Shown here: piece after piece, positions 57,451-64,000 of the stretch
How positions within the stretch are numbered: position 1 is the first letter of the stretch
Layout: each line of letters opens with the position of its first letter
Assembly: GCF_030811555.1 (NCBI RefSeq)
Contig: NZ_JAUSQZ010000001.1
Coordinates: forward strand, 4,709,241-4,773,240
DNA: 64,000 nucleotides
Direction: 5' to 3'
From: Kineosporia succinea
Lineage (GTDB): Bacteria > Actinomycetota > Actinomycetes > Actinomycetales > Kineosporiaceae
Program-made: the position numbers and the translations under genes
The notes under the pieces: model-generated
Seen by the model: only the letters and a program-made list of their open reading frames with translations
Databases searched by the model: none
Told to the model about the DNA's origin: nothing

Positions 57451-58821
57451 TCAGGCAACGATCGCGACGGTGAACTTCTCGAGGTCAAGAACGCGCTGAT
57501 TCAGCGAGTTGTTTCCGAGGGCGCCACCGGCCGCCTCGTTCAACGTTTCGGGGACGTGGCCGCGAACGCATGGTTCGTTGAAAGTGACAGCAGGCGCATT
57601 AGGGTCCTGGTAGAACCGCCAGGTGCCATTTTGGAGCAGTGGAACGATGTCTGCGCACAGTCCGCCGTTGGAACCGCCTTCATGAGTGGCCGCGAAAGGA
57701 TACTCGTCGCAAGAATCGTCGGGGACATTGGCCAGCAAGTATGTGAAGGGCCGCGAAGCCCCACCTTCGCATGTGTCATTCCGATGCTGCTTATGGACTG
57801 CCTCATTCGCTTCCCGCATCAGAGGACTGTCGGTCGCGCCCCAGTGTTGGGTGAACTGCTGTTGGGCGAATCCGTAGAGAGCCGCGGCGGCACCGTACTT
57901 GGCCAAGGAGAGCTTCAGGCTGGCCCGTACCGAAGGAATGGCGCAACCAGTGCTCGTATTTTTCGCAAAGGTTGTGTCACAGCGAATATCTCGGGGGTTT
58001 GTCCACGAGACATCCGGGTTCAGTGGGGTGGTACCAGGCTGGGTCACGGTCGCGACATAACTCGTTGTCACAGTGCTGATTCCGCCAGAGGCAGGAGTAT
58101 CTTCGAAGAACACCGATCCGGAGACAGACTGCCCAACGGACAAGAGTCGCGAGCCGGCCCAGGGATTGGGGGTGGCAGCGGTACATCCGGTACTGCATGA
58201 CGCCTTGAACGCCACTGCCAAGCTCGTCACCTGGTCCTTGACGCTCGCCAGTTTGACCGTCACTACCTCCTCCCAGCGACCACTTCGGGACGAGAGAGTG
58301 CCACTGCTCGAAACCTCGAGGATGGCCGAACCGAGAATTTGACTGGGATTGTTTCGATTGTATTCAGTATAAGTGATCTGCGATCCACCGAGACAATAGC
58401 TCATCCGCTGATAGGTCCATGAGCCGGGAACCAGCGAACAGGAACCCACGACTTCGTCGTCATCAGCCATGGCCCGCGCTTGGATTCCGGATTCATTTTC
58501 CAGCGGCGCCATCGCCATGCAAGCCGTCGTGGGCTCGTCGGACTCTACGTTCGCCCCTTCTGAAATCTGGGTGCACATCTTGGGGGATGTATCCACTTCA
58601 TCCGACGCCATACCTTCATTCGGCTTCACCAGGTCCAGAGAGCCGAGGTTTCCTCCGCCGACCGGAGCTATGACATCAGCCTGGGCGCCACCAATACCGC
58701 CAAGCATTATTGCCAAGAGGGCGACGAATAGGCCGACTGTCATTTGATGTCTTGATTTAAGGCGCACGGCAGCTCGTTTCGCTTGCGGACGGACTTTGAC
58801 TTCTCGCAGTGCCAAAAGCAC
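57451..58821 (-). CDS. Secreted NucA/NucB-type deoxyribonuclease domain protein
   Basis: A 456-residue protein with a basic start and a signal peptide (MTVGLFVALLAIMLGGIGG, about 27-45; cleavage likely after AQA). The middle, about 120-290, is a Ser/Thr-rich exported domain with Cys residues and no known family. The C-terminal part has CDEYPFAATHEGG (about 371-383), the active-site motif of NucA/NucB nucleases, preceded by QHWGATDSPLMRE. A GTG at 58821 or the Met at 58743 may be the start. GC is lower than in the core. It could be an exported DNase or an antibacterial toxin. Confidence 0.75.
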   Translation of the reverse strand: MLLALREVKVRPQAKRAAVRLKSRHQMTVGLFVALLAIMLGGIGGAQADVIAPVGGGNLGSLDLVKPNEGMASDEVDTSPKMCTQISEGANVESDEPTTACMAMAPLENESGIQARAMADDDEVVGSCSLVPGSWTYQRMSYCLGGSQITYTEYNRNNPSQILGSAILEVSSSGTLSSRSGRWEEVVTVKLASVKDQVTSLAVAFKASCSTGCTAATPNPWAGSRLLSVGQSVSGSVFFEDTPASGGISTVTTSYVATVTQPGTTPLNPDVSWTNPRDIRCDTTFAKNTSTGCAIPSVRASLKLSLAKYGAAAALYGFAQQQFTQHWGATDSPLMREANEAVHKQHRNDTCEGGASRPFTYLLANVPDDSCDEYPFAATHEGGSNGGLCADIVPLLQNGTWRFYQDPNAPAVTFNEPCVRGHVPETLNEAAGGALGNNSLNQRVLDLEKFTVAIVA

Positions 58822-58898
58822 TCTATGTCCGAATCGTGTGGGTCAGTATGTCGTCTAGTTCACTGTCGACTGAGCTTGACTGAGCCTTTGTCAACCTC

Positions 58899-59318
58899 TC
58901 ATGAGTTGAGGATCATGGTTTGAACGGCGTTCACCAGGATGCTCGCGGCTGAGGGGCTGGAGCGGATCTTGCGCAGGACGCGCCAGGTCTTGAGCTGGGC
59001 GTTGGCCCGTTCACCGGGCGCTCGTACTGCTGAATGTGCCTGGTTGGCAGCTCTTTGACCTGCTGAGAGCTCTCGGCGGGTGAACAGGTGAGTGTTCGGA
59101 TCTCGTCGAAGTCTGCGGTGAGGTGCACGGATCGTTGGCCCGGCTCCGTGATATGCGCTGTCGGCGAACGCGGTCACGCCCGCAGCGCCCAGGGCTTTCC
59201 CGATGCCGGGCTCGGCGGCCGCGCCGGCGTCGAGCCGGGCTCCGGGCAGGGCCGGTGAGGCCCAGATCAGCCGACCCGCAGGATCGGCCAGGACCTGGAC
59301 GTTCACGCCGGTACTCAC
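58899..59318 (-). pseudogene. IS5-family transposase, C-terminal fragment
   Basis: About 140 residues match the DDE domain end of IS5-like transposases: GVNVQVLADPAGRLIWASPALPG trimmed to VNVQVLADPAGRLIW, then AGVTAFADSAYHGA (catalytic Asp), GERANAQLKTWRVLRKI (catalytic Glu) and an ending VNAVQTMIL. The N-terminal half, with the first Asp, is missing and replaced by repeat B. Not able to transpose. Confidence 0.82.
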
Positions 59319-59581
59319 GCCGCGCCGACCGCTTGCCTGGCCGGCTGGCCACGACGCGGCCGAGCATCATGGACGTCACTTGTACTTCTGACCCACTTGC
59401 GATGGATCGAAAGCTGTTGCAAAACAATGGACTTCAAGCAGACTTGAGAACGATTGCCAAAACGGATGCCGCCTGAGGCCGCATTGGGCAGTTACTTAGT
59501 GCCTGGGATTGGCCACATCGCTCGACCTCGCTGCAGGTCAGCGAGGTGCGTCGAGAGAAACCGAACGGCTGTGACCAAACT
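59314..59581. repeat. 268-bp direct repeat, copy B
   Basis: Second copy of the repeat at 56182-56449, offset exactly 3,132 bases. Its left end abuts the transposase fragment and its right end abuts the duplicated reductase tail. Confidence 0.9.
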
Positions 59582-59587
59582 CAGGGC

Positions 59588-59842
59588 GTCAGAGACGAAC
59601 TGCTCGCCCTGGCGCAGCAGCGCAGCGGTAGCTACCTCAGCGAACCGGACTACGTGGCCGAGATGGCGGCGATTGCCTGGCGCTGGTCGCCTGATCTCAC
59701 GGTCGCGGCCTCAGAGCTCGATGCGGCGGGATATCCGGGCGCGTCCGTTGCGGCCCTGGCCGATGTCCTGGACCAGTGGAGCGAGACCCACAACAACTGG
59801 GATCTAACGCCGCAGGAAGCCACGGACGTCCTGCGGCACTGA
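59588..59842 (+). pseudogene. Duplicated 3' end of the DUF1932-type reductase
   Basis: Codes for the last 84 residues of the reductase at 55153 (from VRDELLALAQQRSG). The similarity covers 355 bp including the terminator, with no gaps and about 18 substitutions. Most changes are at third codon positions; I see only two amino-acid changes (Arg to His and Ala to Glu). There is no start, so it is a remnant. Confidence 0.88.
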
Positions 59843-59871
59843 TCGGGCGTACGGTTGCCACTTGCGCGGAG

Positions 59872-59908
59872 AACCGGCCCCGGCTCCTACCTTGAGCCGG
59901 GGCCGGTT
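59872..59908 (+). terminator. Reductase terminator, copy 2
   Basis: Same hairpin as at 56028: 15-bp stem AACCGGCCCCGGCTC, loop CTACCTT. Confidence 0.8.
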
Positions 59909-59936
59909 CGTTCTGCCTGGTGAGGATCGGCCGGCC

Positions 59937-60137
59937 TCAGTCGGCCAGGTGGTTGAACTCGCCCTTCGTGGCTCCGTCCAGCCAGGCCGAGAACTCAGCC
60001 TTGGTGAACGTCAGGGTCGGGCCGGTGCCGTGGGCCTTGGTGTCGCGTACTTCGATCTGCCCGTTGTGCTGACGCATCTCTACGCAGCTACCGGTGTCGG
60101 TGCTGGCTTGCGCCTTGATCCAGGGCGTATCGCTCAT
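59937..60137 (-). CDS. DUF397-domain protein
   Basis: A 66-residue protein with WIKAQASTDTGSCVEM and FTKAEFSAWLDGATKGEF, the typical DUF397 (Scr1-partner) pattern. In Streptomyces such proteins are encoded with an XRE/DUF5753 regulator and act as paired regulators. It overlaps that regulator by 4 bases. Start ATG 60137. Confidence 0.88.
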   Translation of the reverse strand: MSDTPWIKAQASTDTGSCVEMRQHNGQIEVRDTKAHGTGPTLTFTKAEFSAWLDGATKGEFNHLAD

Positions 60138-60958
60138 GTCAGGAACTCCTTCATGGGGACTGCACTGCCGTGGAGCACCGCGAACCTGTCAGCTAGGTCC
60201 GCGACTACCTCCGGGTCAGAGCTGTACTGACCCGAGAGGTACCCCTCAACGTAGACGAGCGGCGGCTCGTCAGAGCCGTCCGGGAACGTGAGCAGATTGA
60301 ACTCACCCCGCCCGCCTGGATGCGCGCCAGAGGTGAAGGGCAGCACCCGAATCTCCACGTCGTCCCGCTCGGCCAGGGCGCGCATGAACTCGACCTGTTC
60401 CCGCATCCCGTCGGTGCCCCCGACCTGACGCGACAGCACTTCTTCCCCGATGATGAACGACAGCCGGGCCCGGCCGATGGTCTCGGTCTGACGCGTCGTG
60501 CGTACCTCTGCCAACCGGGCCGCAGTAGAGGTCGTCAGGCCAGGAGTCACGGCGAACTGCTCGTGCTGGTAGCCAGGGGACTGGATCAGGCCCGGCACCG
60601 CCAACGGGGAGAAGACCTGGATCTGGGACGCGAAGGATTCCATCTCCAGGTACATGACGAATCCCGGGGTCGTCGGCAGTCCTCGCCCCTTCTGCTCCCA
60701 CCATGTCGGCTCGTCTGCCTGCTCCGCCAGCGACACAAGTAGATCCCGCTTCTCCGGCGGCACCTTGAACACCTCGCACGCATACCGAACCGTGGCGACG
60801 CTTGGGCGAACCTGCCCGTTCTCGTACCGGGCCCAGGACGATTTGGCGGCAAGGCGAGCGTCTTTCATGTGCTGGTACGTCACCCCCGACTTCAGACGAG
60901 CTTCCCGCAGTTGCCGCGCCAGCGAACGCCGTACCGCCCCGATCCCCGATTCGGTCAT
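60134..60958 (-). CDS. XRE-family regulator with DUF5753 domain
   Basis: A 274-residue regulator: helix-turn-helix at about 10-65 (LARQLREARLKSGVTYQHM, KSSWARYENGQVRPS) followed by a DUF5753 domain (FSPLAVPGLIQSPGYQHE, RVLPFTSGAHPGG). Such Scr1-like proteins pair with DUF397 proteins and are numerous in actinobacteria; targets are mostly unknown. ATG 60958. It is the first gene of a two-gene unit. Confidence 0.9.
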   Translation of the reverse strand: MTESGIGAVRRSLARQLREARLKSGVTYQHMKDARLAAKSSWARYENGQVRPSVATVRYACEVFKVPPEKRDLLVSLAEQADEPTWWEQKGRGLPTTPGFVMYLEMESFASQIQVFSPLAVPGLIQSPGYQHEQFAVTPGLTTSTAARLAEVRTTRQTETIGRARLSFIIGEEVLSRQVGGTDGMREQVEFMRALAERDDVEIRVLPFTSGAHPGGRGEFNLLTFPDGSDEPPLVYVEGYLSGQYSSDPEVVADLADRFAVLHGSAVPMKEFLT

Positions 60959-61759
60959 CCCTAAAGTCTAATATCCGCGCGGGTTTTCCCAAACGGGAAC
61001 GTCCCGGTAGAAACGTCCCGATTCGAGGGTGCCTCAGCGGGACCGTGACACCCGGGACACGCCAGGACGAAGGTTGCTGACAACACCAACCGACCGATGA
61101 AGGGCCCAGGTGATCCAGAAGTGATCTACCAGGTAGCCGCCGGCCGGGAACGGATTCACCAAGCCCCGCGCCTCACGTCAGCAAGGCGCACCCCGCCCGC
61201 CCCCGGCACGGGATGCCGGCTGCCCTGCGGGAGACAGGGGAGGCGCTGTCACGGGCAGGCAGCGCCAGGGGACAGGCGGGGAGTCGGCACGACGGGGACC
61301 AGGCCGACTTCCCGCCCGTAAACCGCCCCCACCGTCCGAGTGACGGGGAACCTCGGACCGTGGGGGCCACCAACGTGACGCGTCTGTATCCCTCCGCTGG
61401 ACCGTCGCGGCAGAGCTCCGGTTGTGTCCTTCTAGGGGCACAACCGGAGACTGTGCACCTACTTTCGGCCAGTGCGGCTATGTGAACATCGCAACTGTTA
61501 GATGCTGGGGATGACCGCGATACACCTGCAATGAATCGTTGCGTCGCGCGGGGCCCGTAGACGTATTTAGATCGTGCGTGCAGAGGGGCAAAGCTGCTGA
61601 CCGGGACCGGGACGTCTTGTCCTTACGATTCGGACATAGGTTCTTCGTTTTCTCGCTCGCATCGTTGGTGACATAAGGACCATTTACGAGACTACTTGAC
61701 GGTAGTCGGATAACGTGCTCGAAACCGTAACGGGCGGAGACTTAGCGGGATGAGGATTC
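60959..61759. other. Intergenic region after the XRE regulator
   Basis: 800 bp with several short frames but none with a convincing start or family. GC falls towards the right. It includes a stem-loop at 61416-61449 (CTCCGGTTGTG with CACAACCGGAG, loop of 12) that may be a terminator, and ACGGGAACGTCCCGG-type symmetric sequences near 60,990-61,020 just upstream of the XRE gene that could be its operator. Confidence 0.45.
61416..61449. terminator. Stem-loop in intergenic region
   Basis: 11-bp perfect stem around TCCTTCTAGGGG; no U tract. Confidence 0.4.
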
Positions 61760-61792
61760 TTGCAGCATGTTCATGCTCGCTGGAAACTACTG

Positions 61793-62134
61793 ATGGACCT
61801 TGCCTTGACCAGCGAGATTGCAGCCGCAGCGCAGGCGCCGTCACAGGAACAAGCAGGGCGACTAGCTAAGCATAATTCCGGCTCCCGCGCGTCTCAGTCC
61901 CTTGCAGTCGCGTCACTTCCCGGAACGCTAGTGCCGGGCTTCGTCACAATATTGTGCTTCATCCTCGGTTTGCTCGCAATCTCGCCAGTGATAGCGATCG
62001 TCATTGCTGCGAAATCGAAAAAACTTGTCGGCCGACTGGAGTATGAACACAGGCTTGGTCATCGTAATTGGAACGCGTATGAAGGCAGTCAAATCACAAT
62101 TCTTCCTGATGGATCAAATATTCCGCGATTCTAG
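61793..62134 (+). CDS. Hypothetical small membrane protein
   Basis: A 113-residue product with one strong membrane helix (FVTILCFILGLLAISPVIAIVIAA, about 49-72) followed by a basic, then polar tail. ATG 61793 is a guess; a TTG at 61760 is in frame. Codon use is AT-richer than in the core. No family recognised and the gene stands alone on the plus strand. Confidence 0.45.
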   Translation: MDLALTSEIAAAAQAPSQEQAGRLAKHNSGSRASQSLAVASLPGTLVPGFVTILCFILGLLAISPVIAIVIAAKSKKLVGRLEYEHRLGHRNWNAYEGSQITILPDGSNIPRF

Positions 62135-62225
62135 TGCGTGTCATTGTTCGTAAAAGAACGTAGCTCTTGATAAACTTCCCTGCGGGCAATGAAAGTTACT
62201 CTCCTTCGGAATTGAAATTCTCTAT

Positions 62226-63185
62226 TCAGGCGTGCCCATTCAGTCTTGTAGTGCTGATGCTCTCTTCATCCTCTCTGATCTGTGTGGTCGGGCGAGCGCT
62301 AGCCAGACTGCGCATGTGTTCTAGGCGATGGCTCGTGACTTTTCCGGAAGCGATAACTTGAAGGAGTTGCATCTCTGCCGCGTCAATCTTGCGTACAGAA
62401 TCTACGACCATTATTACGGTGACGATTAGAGCAATCAGAAGGGTTGCAGACGGCAGCACTTGGGCCGCAGTGAGACTCGCCCAGAGCACTGCGATGGCAA
62501 AACCGCAATATCGGCGAAAATCTGACTCCGCTTGTAGGCGGTCCCACCGTTCGTAGGCAGGGGTGGCTTCGATAGCTAATTTGGCAGGCAGCGCCTTCAG
62601 TTCCGAAGCAAGGATCCGATCCATCTCTAGCAGCCAAGAGTAAAAAGCCTTTCGCTCAGGTTTTGAGAAATCTTGGCCCTGATCGGCTCGCGACTTGTCA
62701 GAGCTGTGACCAAACCTTACCTCGGTCACAAACTCATGGATAAAGTCAATGCGTGCGCGCTTGCGTGTTAGGAAGGAGTCGCCAGAGAATGATTCGCGAA
62801 TCAACTCGTCGTACAAGGCGATCCTGTAATCCTTAGTGTCCAGATCATCAGTCTCTAAGGCTTGATCGGTTGTGAACTTGAGAAACAAGAATCTAAGAGG
62901 CCGCATGTAGGCGCGAGCAGTTGAGAGGACAAGGCGCGAAACGCTATCGCAGATGTTCGTAAAGATGACGCCAAGAAGATATGCGGATAGCGACGCAGCA
63001 CCCAGAATGATGGGCGCGGGCCATGAAGCATGCAGATGCTCGGCAAAAATTCGGAGTTTACTAAAGTTAAGACTCAGCGGTCCGAAAGTGGTAGTTACCC
63101 ACGCAGAGCATAATAGAATATAGCCGCAGGTCAATGGCGTTCTCAGTTCTCTGACGCCCGGCAGTAACGAGGCAAGAAAAGTCAT
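62226..63185 (-). CDS. Hypothetical four-TM membrane protein
   Basis: A 319-residue protein with two N-terminal membrane helices (about 18-38 and 55-78), a charged cytosolic stretch of about 140 residues (FLTRKRARIDFIHEFVTEV, FSKPERKAFYSWLLEMDRIL), two C-terminal helices (CGFAIAVLWASLTAAQVLP, TLLIALIVTVIMVVDSV, about 228-268) and a 50-residue tail. ATG 63185 has GGGAG about 7 bases upstream. No family recognised. It lies 17 bases after the next listed gene on the same strand and has the same overall layout. Confidence 0.7.
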   Translation of the reverse strand: MTFLASLLPGVRELRTPLTCGYILLCSAWVTTTFGPLSLNFSKLRIFAEHLHASWPAPIILGAASLSAYLLGVIFTNICDSVSRLVLSTARAYMRPLRFLFLKFTTDQALETDDLDTKDYRIALYDELIRESFSGDSFLTRKRARIDFIHEFVTEVRFGHSSDKSRADQGQDFSKPERKAFYSWLLEMDRILASELKALPAKLAIEATPAYERWDRLQAESDFRRYCGFAIAVLWASLTAAQVLPSATLLIALIVTVIMVVDSVRKIDAAEMQLLQVIASGKVTSHRLEHMRSLASARPTTQIREDEESISTTRLNGHA

Positions 63186-63202
63186 ACTAGCAACTCCCTC
63201 AC

Positions 63203-64000
63203 TTAGGAGCGAAGCTTGGAAATAATTTCGGCAATAGGTATACCTAAACGACGTCCCCAGGTCCAGGTGAGTACGACGATTAGTACTAGAACAATTAGGT
63301 CGGATATGCCTTGCCTGTGTAGCATGACTACAACTCCGCCGATGACAACTATAAAGATGCAGAACTCAATAGGATATTGAATTTTGCGCCAAGCCCGACT
63401 GTGCACTTTTTCGGTGACACCGAACTCCTTTATGATTGAGTCTGCGTCTCCATCGATATAGTGCTCGTAGAAGCGAATAGTATTCCGGACAATCTGCTGC
63501 TTCCCTGACTGTTCGCCGGATTCCAAAAGAGTTTTCCATGCCCGAATGGTCGGAGCCATGGGCCGTAAGCGCGGTAGGTATCGCTGCCGCTGTTGGGTGC
63601 GGCTCAGGTAGCGCAGTCGGGCCGCCATGCTCCAAGGTTCCGAGTGGAATTCGTAGGCTCGGTCCCGCAGCCCCTCTTCAAGGACACTTGCAATAGCATC
63701 AACGGTGGCGCCTGGGGTTCGCTTGCGCCCCCTGACCAGACTGCTTGCGTTCCTTAGGCTGGTAACTAGAAAGAGCGCAAAGAAGACGCCCACAAGGTCC
63801 ACGATCCATTGGTCCTGTTCGCGTTCGGCTTTCATTTCCCCCATGAGTTGCATGGCGAAGTAAAGAGCAAGGATCGCGCCCATTACTAGTATGAATACAA
63901 AGACATCATAACGAGAGAAGGTGTGACTCCAGGGCAACTGCTTCTGAAATGCAAGTGATGCATTCTTCGGCCAGGTTATGCCGCGTCGATCGCACTCCTT
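63203..64000 (-). CDS. Hypothetical four-TM membrane protein, 5' end outside window
   Basis: About 265 residues visible. Two helices near the visible N-terminus (VFVFILVMGAILALYFAM, DLVGVFFALFLVTSL), a basic cytosolic region rich in Arg (LRYLSRTQQRQRYLPRLRPM), then two helices (FCIFIVVIGGVVVML, DLIVLVLIVVLTWTW). A TTG at 63937 could be a start, but the frame stays open to the window edge (the extra codons read KECDRRGITWPKNASLAF), so the gene may begin outside. It precedes and is probably co-transcribed with the gene at 62226. Confidence 0.65.
   Translation of the reverse strand, partial: KECDRRGITWPKNASLAFQKQLPWSHTFSRYDVFVFILVMGAILALYFAMQLMGEMKAEREQDQWIVDLVGVFFALFLVTSLRNASSLVRGRKRTPGATVDAIASVLEEGLRDRAYEFHSEPWSMAARLRYLSRTQQRQRYLPRLRPMAPTIRAWKTLLESGEQSGKQQIVRNTIRFYEHYIDGDADSIIKEFGVTEKVHSRAWRKIQYPIEFCIFIVVIGGVVVMLHRQGISDLIVLVLIVVLTWTWGRRLGIPIAEIISKLRS

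Overview
The window comes from a high-GC actinobacterium. The core genes use GC-rich third positions and frequent GTG starts. Many start codons overlap the previous stop, and several genes look leaderless. The gene order (arginine genes, tyrS, TPR protein, NagD-type HAD, tlyA, NAD kinase, recN, steA, mctB/steB, pyrG, NUDIX, xerD, parA, scpAB, pseudouridine synthase, cmk, der) matches the conserved actinobacterial block known from Mycobacterium and Streptomyces. A Kineosporiaceae-like host is a tentative guess; the 16S gene in the window could settle it.

Left part (1-13.7 kb): the end of an arginine operon (argD-argF-argR, then argH), a 3-methyladenine DNA glycosylase, tyrS, a lone gene of the phage 'beta protein' family, and a complete 16S-23S-5S rRNA operon with two promoter candidates and long processing stems.

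Middle core (14-49.2 kb): a very unusual 1,090-residue protein with an [13 protein letters not shown] repeat half, a TPR-like core and an acidic tail; a HAD phosphatase; tlyA; NAD kinase; recN; a divisome/envelope cluster (steA, steB, a WecA/MraY-like protein, a MurJ-like flippase, a GT4 glycosyltransferase); pyrG; NUDIX; an alpha/beta hydrolase; a 1.1-kb non-coding stretch of tandem repeats; alanine dehydrogenase; a 15-bp minisatellite; xerD; parA-scpA-scpB-pseudouridine synthase; chorismate mutase and prephenate dehydrogenase; cmk-der; an exported intradiol-dioxygenase-like lipoprotein on the minus strand; and leuS.

Right part (49.2-64 kb): an accessory region that begins at tRNA-Pro(GGG). 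It holds an XPD/DinG-like helicase of visibly lower GC, a frameshifted tyrosine integrase, an excisionase-like gene and a DUF3631 ATPase truncated at its N-terminus. Next is a DUF1932-type reductase whose 3' end is duplicated 3.8 kb further on, in a diverged copy (about 18 substitutions in 355 bp, no indels). Between the two copies sit two perfect 268-bp direct repeats, a gene remnant, a secreted NucA/NucB-type nuclease with a DUF6461-like downstream partner (candidate toxin-immunity pair), and an IS5-like transposase fragment. A DUF397/XRE pair follows. The end is AT-richer and holds membrane proteins of unknown function, including two adjacent genes with the same 2TM-soluble-2TM layout; the last one runs off the window.
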